A DNA stretch of 25,207 nucleotides from a virus, in IMG/VR virus record IMGVR_UViG_3300031227_000385, positions 1 through 25,207 of that record. One strand, 5' to 3'. This document shows positions 1 to 9,032 of this stretch, one piece after another. The notes beneath the pieces are model-generated. The model was not told the origin of the DNA and made no database searches. It saw nothing but the letters and a program-made list of their open reading frames with translations. Position 1 is the stretch's first letter. The number at the start of each line of letters is the position of its first letter. The position numbers and the translations under genes were made by a program.

Positions 1-7
1 TAATTGA

Positions 8-1204
8 AATAGATATGTAACTGTTTTAGATAGCGGTGAAGTTGGTATTGGTACAGCAACACCAGCAGAATTATTAGATGTTAAAAATGGAACATCAACT
101 GAAGGTGAGCCTGTAACTGGCGGAACTGCAATTATAAGAGGTTATGATTATACTATTGGCAGCTTTTTTAGAAAGGGTATATTAGATATTGAAGCATCAA
201 GTACTATTGCTGGAATAGATAAAGGTGCCACATTAACATTTTCTAATAATGCTTGGAAGTATGGAACGTCATATAGTAATGTTGGTGGTGCTATTAAAGT
301 TGGGTTGGCTACTGACTTTAATCAATACTCAAATAGTTATATGGGTTTTTATACAAGTGATAATGTAGCTTGTTATGAAAGAATGAGAATTCAATATGAT
401 GGTAATGTTGGTATTGGAACAACTGCACCAACAAATAAATTAACTATTGATGGTGGTATAACCATAATGCCAACAATATCAGCAACATATGAGGCTGGTT
501 CTCTTGGCTTTACAAATGTTAATTGGGGTTTCTTATACAGACCACCAAGAGTTGGTGCTGTAGGTGCTCACGCATTTTATAATTATGCTGGTAATAAAGT
601 TTTAATGAACATAGAAGATGCTGGTAATGTGGGTATTGGAACTACATACCCTTATTATAAATTAGATGTAGATGGTAATGTTGGTATAACTAGTTTATCA
701 GCATCAACAGAGCGAATAATTACAACATCTGGAACATCAGAATTACAGAATTATCTTGAAATAGATACAATAATTATAGTTGATAGCTCTTTAATAGTGG
801 CATTACAAACACCACAAAATTGGACAGGTGGAACATATGAAGGAACAATTATAAATGCAATTGATGGACAATATTATGTTGGTGATTATTACAAATACGA
901 ATTTGATAATTCAGAGTTTAAGAGATATGAGTTTGCCGATTATCCAACATTTACGATAACAGAAGATACTACTGGCTCGACATATCATAAAAATGTTGTG
1001 ATTAATTCAACTGGAGGTGTGTCTTATGTATTAGGAGAAGCCAGTACTATGGTATTTGATGAAATACATATAACAAATATAAATACTGGAACTGTTACAA
1101 TCATTCCAACAACATCAACAATTATGGGTGAAACATCACAGTTATTAGGTCAATGGGAAAGTATGCACCTTAAAAGATATGAAAATAATTATATAATACA
1201 ATAA
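8..1204 (+). CDS. Tail-fibre protein, C-terminal part (5' end missing)
   Basis: The frame is open from base 8 to a TAA at 1202-1204. It has no ATG, GTG or TTG until a TTG at 305, so the real start lies outside the window or the frame is broken at the edge. The translation has three copies of the motif G-x-VGIGT-x-x-P followed by a (K/L)L-x-(V/I)-D/K-x-G segment, near bases 35, 401 and 623. This repeat is common in phage tail fibres and other trimeric beta-structured fibre proteins. The last 150 or so residues are rich in Thr, Gly, Tyr and Asn and look like beta structure. No intramolecular chaperone (S74 peptidase) domain is visible. The stop overlaps the next ATG by one base (TAATG), which suggests translational coupling. 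The fibre role comes from the repeat and the neighbours; receptor specificity cannot be told. Confidence 0.75.
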   Translation, partial: NRYVTVLDSGEVGIGTATPAELLDVKNGTSTEGEPVTGGTAIIRGYDYTIGSFFRKGILDIEASSTIAGIDKGATLTFSNNAWKYGTSYSNVGGAIKVGLATDFNQYSNSYMGFYTSDNVACYERMRIQYDGNVGIGTTAPTNKLTIDGGITIMPTISATYEAGSLGFTNVNWGFLYRPPRVGAVGAHAFYNYAGNKVLMNIEDAGNVGIGTTYPYYKLDVDGNVGITSLSASTERIITTSGTSELQNYLEIDTIIIVDSSLIVALQTPQNWTGGTYEGTIINAIDGQYYVGDYYKYEFDNSEFKRYEFADYPTFTITEDTTGSTYHKNVVINSTGGVSYVLGEASTMVFDEIHITNINTGTVTIIPTTSTIMGETSQLLGQWESMHLKRYENNYIIQ

Positions 1205-2457
1205 TGGGAAGAGTATTAAAACAAAACGATAATTGGGCGCATTTTAATGGTACATCATCTCTCATACGCAATGGTAGTACTTCAACATTAGGTTGGATGA
1301 ATGATGGTGTTTTTAGAATGGAATTTGATATCATAGCTAAAAGTGTGCCAAGTGTTGGTGATAGACCAATTGCGACTGCCATTAATAACGCAACAAGAGG
1401 CTTTATGATTTATTGTAGTGGTAGTGATTATAGGATATATTGGTGTAATGGTAGTGGTACATCATATGGGTGTGCTATCGCTATTTGTCCAGCAACAACT
1501 ATTGGTGAAATATATCATATTATTATAGAGGGTGACGGGACTAAGTTGTACACAACTTCGTTAGACAGCAACGGTAATATTGTTGTTGCTAGAAGCGGTG
1601 TCTTTTGTACTTACATATCTAACCCGACTACATCGTATCCCCTTACGTTTTCACTTTCAACATATAAAGCAAATGTGTTACTAAAAAACTTTAAAATATG
1701 GAAAGACCAAGAAGGCACAGAACCATTTTTACATATGCCTTTACAAGATGAAAATAATATATCTTATGATTTAGTTGGTGGATTAACGGGAACCGTAACT
1801 GATGTATCAATAGTAGATAGAAATAATAAAGTTCTTAAATCAAATGATGATTGGATGTACTTTAATGGCGAAACCGCACAGATAGTCGGTGGTGATACAT
1901 CAACACTTGGTTGGATGAACGCTGGAACATTCAGTATGGATTTAGATATTATAAGAGGTGAATATGATAATGCTACAATAGCCATATATACAGGTGGTGG
2001 TCCTGCAGCAAGAGGCTTTATGTTTGGTTATACTTCTGGTTCCAATGCAGTGGTTTATTGGAGTAATGGTAATAGTAGCGCATATGCAAGAAAGCTTTAT
2101 GGTGTAGCATTAGTAATTGGTACAAAATATAGATTAACATTAAAAGGCAATGGAACACAGTTACGCTATATACAAACTAATTTAGAAACAAACACATTAC
2201 ATTATGATAGTGGTTGGGTTGCTTGTACTTTCGTACCATATGCAACAACATCACAGTCTATAAGAATTGCTGTTGGTAATGGTTTTTGGGCTGGCTATCA
2301 ACGAGATTTTAAGGTTTATAGAGATACAGAAAGTACAGATTTATTCTTACACGCACCATTAAAAGATTATGCTACGGTTGATTTAACTGGTAATGTTGCA
2401 TTAACACACTATAATACAGAAGTTCAAGATTTGAATAATAAAATTTTAAAAAAATAA
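1204..2457 (+). CDS. Tail adhesin with two tandem LamG/lectin-like domains
   Basis: This 417-residue protein consists of two related halves, residues 4-209 and 210-417. Each half starts with a VLK-x-N-D-x-W segment, then an F-N-G motif, then STLGWMN, and ends in F-L-H-x-P-L. Alternating hydrophobic residues and Gly/Asn turns, with a terminal K-x-(W/Y)-(K/R)-D segment, resemble the concanavalin/LamG jelly-roll folds that bind sugars. The fold is inferred from pattern only. The start ATG overlaps the stop of the fibre gene by one base, and the next gene follows after 11 bases, so the three form one adhesin cluster. A likely job is a receptor-binding tip or decoration of the tail fibre. There is no signal peptide or membrane segment. 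Confidence 0.65.
   Translation: MGRVLKQNDNWAHFNGTSSLIRNGSTSTLGWMNDGVFRMEFDIIAKSVPSVGDRPIATAINNATRGFMIYCSGSDYRIYWCNGSGTSYGCAIAICPATTIGEIYHIIIEGDGTKLYTTSLDSNGNIVVARSGVFCTYISNPTTSYPLTFSLSTYKANVLLKNFKIWKDQEGTEPFLHMPLQDENNISYDLVGGLTGTVTDVSIVDRNNKVLKSNDDWMYFNGETAQIVGGDTSTLGWMNAGTFSMDLDIIRGEYDNATIAIYTGGGPAARGFMFGYTSGSNAVVYWSNGNSSAYARKLYGVALVIGTKYRLTLKGNGTQLRYIQTNLETNTLHYDSGWVACTFVPYATTSQSIRIAVGNGFWAGYQRDFKVYRDTESTDLFLHAPLKDYATVDLTGNVALTHYNTEVQDLNNKILKK
1213..2457 (+). repeat. Tandem duplication inside the adhesin gene (unit about 618 bp)
   Basis: Unit 1 spans about 1213-1830 and unit 2 about 1831-2457. They are offset by 206 codons. Similarity is visible at the DNA level around the STLGWMN motif (bases near 1276 and 1894) and at the protein level throughout, so the copies come from a duplication that has since diverged. 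Confidence 0.75.
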
Positions 2458-2468
2458 AAGATAAAAAA

Positions 2469-3797
2469 ATGAGTTATTTTAAGAGTATAATACAAGATGT
2501 AAAAGCGGATGATAATAATAGTTCAACAGACAATATATTATTTGGTGAAACTTGGAGTGGTACATCTACATCAACATTAGGTGTTGTAGGATTACAATTT
2601 AGTTTGAAAACAGACCAAAATATGACGGTATGTGTAGAACAATCCCCCGATGGTACAAATTGGGATTTAACAGATGAATATGATTATATATCATCCAAAG
2701 GTGGTGATGGTTGGACTACTCAAGCCATTAATAGTTATATGAGAGTTCTTGTAACTAATGTAGGTTTTACAGGCACAACATATTTTAGAGCACAAACGGC
2801 TTTGTGTCCTATCGCAGAACCATTACCTCGTTCATTAAGTGATGATGGTAGGCTGAAAAGCGAGTGTCATATATCTGACCAGAATGATAGACACGTTAGG
2901 ATTAGTAGACAAAGTGAATTACTCACAACCCCTGTTTATAGGATGGTTGGTACTTCATTCAATACATATTATGATACTAATTTCTGGCTTACTGGTGGAA
3001 CAAATGGTGGTACTGTTTCGTTTGATGGTGATGCTCAATTATCATCATCAATTGCCTCAGGTGGAACGGCAACACTAAATAGTGTTAGAAAAGCAAGATT
3101 TGTAACTGGTTCAGCCAACTTATATAGAGGTGCATTAAGATTGACAACATTACCAACATCTGGTTGCACCAGAAGAACAGGCGCTTATAATGATGATAAT
3201 GGATTTTATTTACAGTTAAGTGGTGAAACATTGGGAATAGGCTCAAGAAAAGGTGGCGTAGATACGGTTGTAAGTTCAGGAAGTTTTAATGGTGATTTTG
3301 GTTCAACGGTTGATTTAAGTGAAACGGTTGGAACTAATGCTTTTGGTTTAAAAATAGAATATGGTATTCAATCAGTAGATTATTATGTAGGTGATACATT
3401 ATTACATAAAATACCATTAGTAGATGATAGTTTTGTAGAAACATTAACATTACCTTTAAGAACAGAGGTTATAAATCAAGGTTCAACAGCGAATAATGGT
3501 ATTATTATATTTGCTAAATCATTATTTAGAATAGGTGAATTAAAAACAAATCCAACTTGGAAATACTTTGAAGGTAATCAAGCAGAAGTATGTAAATATA
3601 GTTCTGGAACAATTCATTCATTAATAATTCAAGACAGTAGTGGTAACGCTGCAATATATGATGGTATAGATGATACTGGTACGTTAATAGCTGATGTTGA
3701 TTTGGCTACTGGTACATTGGTATTTGATTTATCATTTAATAATGGGTTATATATTGAAACAACGAATGGAGCAAATGTTACAGTAACTTATGAATAA
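2469..3797 (+). CDS. Putative virion adhesin or tail-fibre-associated protein
   Basis: This 442-residue protein has no family I can name with certainty. It is rich in Gly, Ser, Thr and Asn with alternating hydrophobic residues, as in beta-sandwich virion proteins. Residues 1-110 look like one compact beta domain: a GETWSGTSTSTLG stretch, then a VEQSPDGTNWD segment typical of phage tail proteins. A linker follows, then a larger beta domain from about residue 150. The start ATG follows an A-rich leader (aaagataaaaaa) with no Shine-Dalgarno sequence, 11 bases after the upstream adhesin. No membrane or signal segment is seen. Its position between adhesin and phospholipase genes suggests a host-contact role. 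Confidence 0.6.
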   Translation: MSYFKSIIQDVKADDNNSSTDNILFGETWSGTSTSTLGVVGLQFSLKTDQNMTVCVEQSPDGTNWDLTDEYDYISSKGGDGWTTQAINSYMRVLVTNVGFTGTTYFRAQTALCPIAEPLPRSLSDDGRLKSECHISDQNDRHVRISRQSELLTTPVYRMVGTSFNTYYDTNFWLTGGTNGGTVSFDGDAQLSSSIASGGTATLNSVRKARFVTGSANLYRGALRLTTLPTSGCTRRTGAYNDDNGFYLQLSGETLGIGSRKGGVDTVVSSGSFNGDFGSTVDLSETVGTNAFGLKIEYGIQSVDYYVGDTLLHKIPLVDDSFVETLTLPLRTEVINQGSTANNGIIIFAKSLFRIGELKTNPTWKYFEGNQAEVCKYSSGTIHSLIIQDSSGNAAIYDGIDDTGTLIADVDLATGTLVFDLSFNNGLYIETTNGANVTVTYE

Positions 3798-3829
3798 TAT
3801 AAAAACAATAAATATTTAACAATAAAAGA

Positions 3830-4735
3830 ATGGAAAAAAAAGAAATTAAAAGAGCTCTTGTTATTAGTGGTGGCGGAGCTAAAGGTGCTTGGGGAGGCGG
3901 ACTATTACAGTGTTTAATCGAAGAGAAAGATTATGATTGGGATATGTATTTCGGAACCAGCACGGGTTCTTTGCTTATTACATTGACCGCGTTGCAAGAA
4001 ATGGAAAAATTGAAGAGCGCGTATACATCAGTTAGCAATAAAAATATTTTTTCTGTAAATCCCTTTACAAAAAAAGGGAAGATTAATTGGCTTAATGCAA
4101 TATGGAGAACTGTTAGAAAAAAGAATTCCCTTGGGGAGGCTAATGGCTTATATAAGCAAATTCAGAGGATGTTTACCGAAAAGGAGTACAACATGCTTAT
4201 TAATATGAAAAGACCTCTTTATCCGTGTGCGACAGATTATTATTCTCAATCTGCAAAATATGTGTGTAATCTTAATGTTGATTATGAAACATATTGCAAA
4301 TTTACATTAGCGTCGGCAAGCGTTCCAGTTGCATTTGATTATGTTGAAGTAGGAGATTATTTATTACTTGATGGTGGTGTAACTCAGCATATACCAATTC
4401 AAAAAGCAATCGATGAGGGTGCAGATGAAATAGATGTTATTGTATTTAGGCCAGAAAAAATTGAATATGATGGATGGCAACCAAACGGTTGGTTTGACGC
4501 ATTACTCAGAACAACAACAATTCAAGAAACTCAAGTGTCGTTAAATGATGTTACAATAGCCATGCTACGTGCTAATAATAAAGATGTTAAAGTTAGAATT
4601 CGTTATACCCCTTATGTTTTGACTCATAATTCTCTTGTATTTGATAAAGAGCAAATGTTAAAATGGTGGAAAGAGGGTTATGATTATGGCAAATTAGATG
4701 ACAAATCCACTAAAATCACTATTAAGAAAAAGTAG
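3830..4735 (+). CDS. Patatin-like phospholipase
   Basis: This 301-residue protein carries all landmark motifs of patatin-like acyl hydrolases. Residues 13-19 (SGGGAKG) form the oxyanion-hole glycine loop, 42-46 (GTSTG) the G-x-S-x-G nucleophile elbow with Ser44, and 181-183 (DGG) holds the Asp181 partner of the Ser-Asp dyad. The ASASVP segment at about 161-166 is also typical. The family cleaves acyl chains from membrane lipids. The motifs are intact, so the enzyme is probably active. There is no signal peptide, so the protein would act in the cytoplasm or be carried in the virion. It lies between adhesin genes and the terminase, 32 bases after the former. A role in lysis, in host membrane change or as a virion effector is possible, but the sequence does not decide. 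Patatins are uncommon in phages. Confidence 0.9.
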   Translation: MEKKEIKRALVISGGGAKGAWGGGLLQCLIEEKDYDWDMYFGTSTGSLLITLTALQEMEKLKSAYTSVSNKNIFSVNPFTKKGKINWLNAIWRTVRKKNSLGEANGLYKQIQRMFTEKEYNMLINMKRPLYPCATDYYSQSAKYVCNLNVDYETYCKFTLASASVPVAFDYVEVGDYLLLDGGVTQHIPIQKAIDEGADEIDVIVFRPEKIEYDGWQPNGWFDALLRTTTIQETQVSLNDVTIAMLRANNKDVKVRIRYTPYVLTHNSLVFDKEQMLKWWKEGYDYGKLDDKSTKITIKKK

Positions 4736-4737
4736 AC

Positions 4738-4745
4738 TATTTATA
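4738..4745 (+). promoter_or_regulatory. Putative late promoter element TATTTATA upstream of terminase
   Basis: TATTTATA is followed by an A-rich tract and lies directly after the patatin stop, 75 bases before the terminase ATG. It is one of five exact copies in intergenic gaps of this window. The 84-base gap contains no gene. The assignment as a phage late promoter is inferred from recurrence and from the downstream genes. Confidence 0.45.
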
Positions 4746-4819
4746 AAATAATAATATAAATGTAGTATATAGTTCTGATTATATTAGAATTAACTATGAA
4801 TATATATTGAAACTTAGTT

Positions 4820-6781
4820 ATGGGTTTTTCAGATAAGGAAAAGGAATATATTAAATGTGCTTCGGACCCTCTTTATTTTTTAAATAATTATGGGTATGTG
4901 TTCGACGCTAGAAAGCAGAGAGTTGAACGGATGACATGTTTTAAATATCAGGAGGAGTGTATAGAAAAATTTCACGAATTTCAGAATAATATTGTTCTTA
5001 AGTCGAGACAAACAGGACTTTCAGTTATTTCGGCTGGATATTGTGCATGGAGGTTGATATTTAGAACTGACCAAAAGATTTTAATTATTGCGAATGATGG
5101 TGATGGAGCTGAGAGGTTCCTGGGAATCATTAAGCAATTTGTAATTAGAGCTCCGTCGTGGATGTTACCAGATGGTGGAACTGCAGATGACCCAACCAGA
5201 ACAAACAATCAGAAAAAAATTGAATTATATAATGATTCTTGGGCTAAAGCTAGAGCAAGTAGTGAAAATGCTGGTCGTGGAGAATCACTTACATTATTAG
5301 TGCTTGATGAAGCTGCTTTTATTGAGCATATCACAAAGATTTGGATGGGTGCTGGTATGGCACTTTCAGCTACACAGGGTAAGTGTATATGGTTGTCAAC
5401 TCCAAATGGAACGGGAGGTTTATATCATAAAGCTTGGATTGATGCTGAGGATAAGAGAAATGATTTTGTCCCAACAACTGTTCATTGGACACAAAATCCA
5501 AATTCTGCCATAGGTTTAGAGAAACGAAGAGATATGAACGGTGAATCTGTTTTTTGGAGCCCATGGTATGAAAAAGAATGTAAAAGATTGAATTATGACC
5601 CTGTTTTAATTGCTCAGGAACTTGACCTTTCTTTTGAAGGTTCAAAGAGATTGGCAATTGAGACTGACCTTATTTCTAAGTATGAAAAAAGGCTTCTTAC
5701 TGATGAATATAAGAAAATCGTATCGGAGAAAAGATACTATGATTATAGACAACCAGTTGGTAATAGGTTTGTGACATATGAAACATCTTTTCATGTGTTT
5801 AAACCCCCTCAGACTGGGCACAGATATGTTATTGGTGGTGATGTCGCGAGAAGTGATGGGACTGACTACTCTACATTACATGTTGTTGATATAGATACAC
5901 TGGAAGTTGTTGCAGAGTATAGAGATAAAATTTCTCCCGATTTATTTGCAGAGGTGATTTACGCTGTCGGTAAAGATTTTAATTATGCATATCTTGCAAT
6001 AGAGGCGAATAGTTTTGGCTTAGCAACTACTCTTGACCTTAATAGAAAAATGGGTTATGAGAGAATGCATTTCTGTAAAACGATTAAGGAGTTACACGTA
6101 AGAACTGAGGATTATAAAGTTAATACTGATGAGACAATTCCAGGATTCCAGACAACTAAGAAAACGAAACCTCTTTTAGTTAACACGCTTCGTGTATATA
6201 TGAGAGAGGGTGAACTTAAGATATATTCACAAAGAGTTTTATCCGAACTCAGAAGTTTCATTCAAAAAGGGGATAAATCTGAGGCTGAAAATGGTTATAA
6301 TGATGACCTTGTAATAGCACTTGGAATAGCTCTGTATATTAGAGATACAGACTTTCAGAATGCTACTCAAACTCAGGAGATGTATAGAAGCATGCTTGAT
6401 GCTATTTCTTATAGCTCTGGCGATATGGAAGGTAAATCATATACTGCCAATGAGAAAGTAGAAAATAATCAGGTTGCAGACGGAGGCGGCTTGTATTTCG
6501 GAAATTATATTGAAGAAGAGGGAGAAATTTTGGACGAGGAGGGGAATGATGTAAGTTGGTTACTTACTCCGATAAACCCAGTTAAAACTCATTATTTTGA
6601 TGACCCTGAGGCGAGTCCTCGTGATGAACTTTTAACACTCGCAAAAAGACAAGGATATGTTCCTAAAACATGTTTATTGGGTGGTGAAACCGTTATGGGG
6701 TTAGTAAATAAAGGCGAAGACCCATGTTTAGGTTGTCAATGTGATAGAATAAAATGTAAAGGAAGATTGATAAACGCTTGA
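4820..6781 (+). CDS. terL: Terminase large subunit (T4 gp17-like)
   Basis: This 653-residue DNA-packaging motor has an N-terminal ATPase and a C-terminal RNase H-fold nuclease. The Walker A-like motif is SRQTGLS (62-68), equivalent to the SRQ-type motif of T4 gp17. Walker B is VLDEAAF (161-167), with a coupling motif STPNGTGG at 193-200. The nuclease acidic residues are Asp341 (GGDVA), Glu395 (IEANSFG) and Asp495/Asp496 (NDDLVIAL). An in-frame TGA at 4808 fixes ATG 4820 as the start. The last 35 residues are unusual, with Cys618 followed by a tight cluster Cys636, Cys639, Cys641 and Cys646 that could bind a metal. Terminase and portal are adjacent, as is usual for tailed phages. No small subunit was recognised nearby. 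Confidence 0.95.
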   Translation: MGFSDKEKEYIKCASDPLYFLNNYGYVFDARKQRVERMTCFKYQEECIEKFHEFQNNIVLKSRQTGLSVISAGYCAWRLIFRTDQKILIIANDGDGAERFLGIIKQFVIRAPSWMLPDGGTADDPTRTNNQKKIELYNDSWAKARASSENAGRGESLTLLVLDEAAFIEHITKIWMGAGMALSATQGKCIWLSTPNGTGGLYHKAWIDAEDKRNDFVPTTVHWTQNPNSAIGLEKRRDMNGESVFWSPWYEKECKRLNYDPVLIAQELDLSFEGSKRLAIETDLISKYEKRLLTDEYKKIVSEKRYYDYRQPVGNRFVTYETSFHVFKPPQTGHRYVIGGDVARSDGTDYSTLHVVDIDTLEVVAEYRDKISPDLFAEVIYAVGKDFNYAYLAIEANSFGLATTLDLNRKMGYERMHFCKTIKELHVRTEDYKVNTDETIPGFQTTKKTKPLLVNTLRVYMREGELKIYSQRVLSELRSFIQKGDKSEAENGYNDDLVIALGIALYIRDTDFQNATQTQEMYRSMLDAISYSSGDMEGKSYTANEKVENNQVADGGGLYFGNYIEEEGEILDEEGNDVSWLLTPINPVKTHYFDDPEASPRDELLTLAKRQGYVPKTCLLGGETVMGLVNKGEDPCLGCQCDRIKCKGRLINA

Positions 6782-6807
6782 TAATTTTTCTAAAATTACT
6801 ATATTTA
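6778..6807 (+). promoter_or_regulatory. Putative Bacteroidota-type promoter for the portal gene
   Basis: TTG at 6778-6780 is separated by 19 bases from TATATTTA at 6800-6807. This fits the Bacteroidota -33/-7 pattern (TTG, then TAnnTTTG) with one mismatch at the last base. The portal ATG lies 14 bases downstream, giving a very short leader. Confidence 0.4.
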
Positions 6808-6821
6808 ATAAAAATACAATA

Positions 6822-9032
6822 ATGGCTGATAAAGTACAGAAGAAACAAAAAGATAATGGTAGTATATTCCAGGGAGTTCTGGATGCTGTTAGTGGTAGTC
6901 GTCGAAAAAAGTTTGATGATAACGAGAATCAAAACTCGTCCCCTTATCAAACTATGCCGCCACAATCTAAGGGTGGAAGCGTAGAAGATAAGCAACAGGG
7001 GTTTTTAGATTGGCAGGTTCATAAGATTTCTCATGATTTATATACTAGAACAGTATACTTTGATACAGATAGAATTTCCGCTTATCAAGATTTTAGAGCA
7101 ATGGATGGAACTCCAGAAATTGCAGCTGCACTTAATATCATGAGAGACGAATGTCTTACAAGAGGTGAGTCTGGCGATATATTGGGAATATACTCAGAAA
7201 ATCAAAGAGTAAAAGAAGTTTTAGATGATTTATTTAGAAACGTTCTTAACGTTGAATTTAATCTTAGATTGTGGATTAGAGACTTATTGAAGTACGGCGA
7301 TTATTTTGTACTTTTAAACATTGATAAAGAGTTAGGTATATATGATTTTCTTACTCTTCCAATGGAAGAAATTCACAGAGAAGAGGGTTATGATGGTAGA
7401 CTTGACAGTGTAAGATTTAGATGGGAAACAACTGGAGATTATTTTGAAGAATGGCAGGTAGCACATTTCAGACTACTTGAAGACTCTAGAAAATTACCTT
7501 ACGGTAGAAGTATACTTGACTCTTCCAGAAAACTTTGGAAACAGCTGCAGTTGGCTGAGGATGCAATGTTGGTATATCGTATTGTAAGAGCCCCAGAAAG
7601 ACGAATTTTCTTTGTTGAAGTTGGAAATCTTCCTGACCAGGACGTTAAAGGTTACATGCAGAAGATGCAGAATCAAATTAGGAAACAACCGATGGTTGAT
7701 ATGAGAAATCCTGCTGGTAACACAACTATGAAATATGACCCAGCCAATGTGACGGAGGATTATTGGGTACCAATTAGAGGAGATAAACATTCAAGAATAG
7801 AAACTTTACCAGGAGCAACAAACCTGGGAGAGATTCAAGATATAGAATATTTGCAGAATAAATTATTTGCAGCATTACAGGTTCCAAAAACTTATTTGAA
7901 TTATACAGAATCAATGGCTGGTGGAAGTATGTTATCACAAGCAGATATTCGTTTTGCAAGAACAATCGTGTCAATTCAAGAGGCAATTTTATTAGAACTT
8001 AGGAGAATTGCTAATGTTCACCTGTATTTCTTAGGATTTACAGATGATATGGACAACTTTAAACTTACACTGACAAATCCATCTACCCAACAAGAATTGT
8101 TGAAATTGGAAACAATGAAAGCAAGACTTGAAGTATTTAAAGAAATGTTTAGTTCAGAGGCAACGTCTCCAACATCTTATACTTGGGCGATGGAGCAAAT
8201 CCTAGGATTTTCAAAATCTGATATTAAATTAATATTGAAGCAGAAGAAAGTTGAGAAGAAACTATTTGCTGAGATTGACGCTGCTGTCGAAACTTATAAG
8301 AAAATCGGTTTATTTGATGAACTTGACGCAATATATGAAGACCCTGCGGCTGCAGCTGCGGCTATGGCTGCTCAAGGCGGCGAAGATGAAGGTGCAGATG
8401 AAGGCGGCGGTGGCGGCTTTGGCGGTTCCAGTGCATTAGGCGGTGGCGGCATGGGTGGCGACCCTGGAGCTGAAATGGGTGATGAAATGGGTGCAGAATT
8501 AGGTGCAGAGCCAGGCGCCGAATTAGGCGCAGAGCCAGTAGTTGGAGATGAAGAAGAAGAACTGCCTCCTGAATTATCAGAAGATGCTAAGAAGAAGATT
8601 AAACTTATGAAAGAAGTGTGGGATGCGTCAGATAATCGTTCTAATAAACTATTAGAGGCATTATTAGGAGAAGATGATTACGCTAAAAAACTAAAGGATA
8701 AACGAAAAGATAACGCTCTTTCTAAGAGTAATAAGAAACTTGCAAACACTACAAAAAAATTAATGCGTACTATCGATGAAAAACTAGAAAATAGAAAAAA
8801 TACAATAGACATTAATCCTATTGTAAAAGAACCTGCTGATATTCTTACAGAGGAAGATAACGCGTTAATTAAAAATAATGTCGCCAATAATCTTAAAACA
8901 ACCGATATTTTTGCTAAGTTAGATGAAATAACCTCTAATGATGATTTGGTCATTGGGGAGGATATTTCAACACCTAAAGATGATATAGTTGCCGAGGGAG
9001 ATGACTCAAACCCTGCTGAGAATGGAAAATAA
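6822..9032 (+). CDS. Portal protein (T4 gp20-like) with long acidic C-terminal extension
   Basis: This protein of 736 residues forms the dodecameric portal at one capsid vertex, through which DNA is packaged. The core, about residues 60-470, follows the T4 gp20 pattern: an AxxIMRDEC-type segment, YGDYFVLL, the hallmark RAPERRIFFVEVGNLP stretch, then EDYWVP and the LQVPKTYLNY and GGSMLSQADIRFAR segments. After residue 510 comes a low-complexity Ala/Gly/Asp/Glu region with GAELGAEP repeats, then a charged Lys-rich helical tail of about 150 residues. The tail is absent from the classical family. It could be a scaffold-like or assembly domain, but this is inference. The gene follows terminase by 40 bases and overlaps the next gene by 11 bases. 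Confidence 0.93.
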   Translation: MADKVQKKQKDNGSIFQGVLDAVSGSRRKKFDDNENQNSSPYQTMPPQSKGGSVEDKQQGFLDWQVHKISHDLYTRTVYFDTDRISAYQDFRAMDGTPEIAAALNIMRDECLTRGESGDILGIYSENQRVKEVLDDLFRNVLNVEFNLRLWIRDLLKYGDYFVLLNIDKELGIYDFLTLPMEEIHREEGYDGRLDSVRFRWETTGDYFEEWQVAHFRLLEDSRKLPYGRSILDSSRKLWKQLQLAEDAMLVYRIVRAPERRIFFVEVGNLPDQDVKGYMQKMQNQIRKQPMVDMRNPAGNTTMKYDPANVTEDYWVPIRGDKHSRIETLPGATNLGEIQDIEYLQNKLFAALQVPKTYLNYTESMAGGSMLSQADIRFARTIVSIQEAILLELRRIANVHLYFLGFTDDMDNFKLTLTNPSTQQELLKLETMKARLEVFKEMFSSEATSPTSYTWAMEQILGFSKSDIKLILKQKKVEKKLFAEIDAAVETYKKIGLFDELDAIYEDPAAAAAAMAAQGGEDEGADEGGGGGFGGSSALGGGGMGGDPGAEMGDEMGAELGAEPGAELGAEPVVGDEEEELPPELSEDAKKKIKLMKEVWDASDNRSNKLLEALLGEDDYAKKLKDKRKDNALSKSNKKLANTTKKLMRTIDEKLENRKNTIDINPIVKEPADILTEEDNALIKNNVANNLKTTDIFAKLDEITSNDDLVIGEDISTPKDDIVAEGDDSNPAENGK
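8490..8537 (+). repeat. Two 24-bp tandem repeats coding GAELGAEP
   Basis: Bases 8490-8513 and 8514-8537 encode the same octapeptide with three synonymous differences. They sit in a locally GC-rich patch (about 8341-8560) that codes for the Ala/Gly/acidic region of the portal protein, in contrast to the AT-rich surroundings. Confidence 0.85.

Noticed and set aside
5-7. In-frame TGA at the left edge as sign of TGA recoding
   Set aside because: TGA is used as a normal stop elsewhere (terminase at 6779-6781, small nuclease at 17106-17108), and no other long gene contains internal TGA codons.
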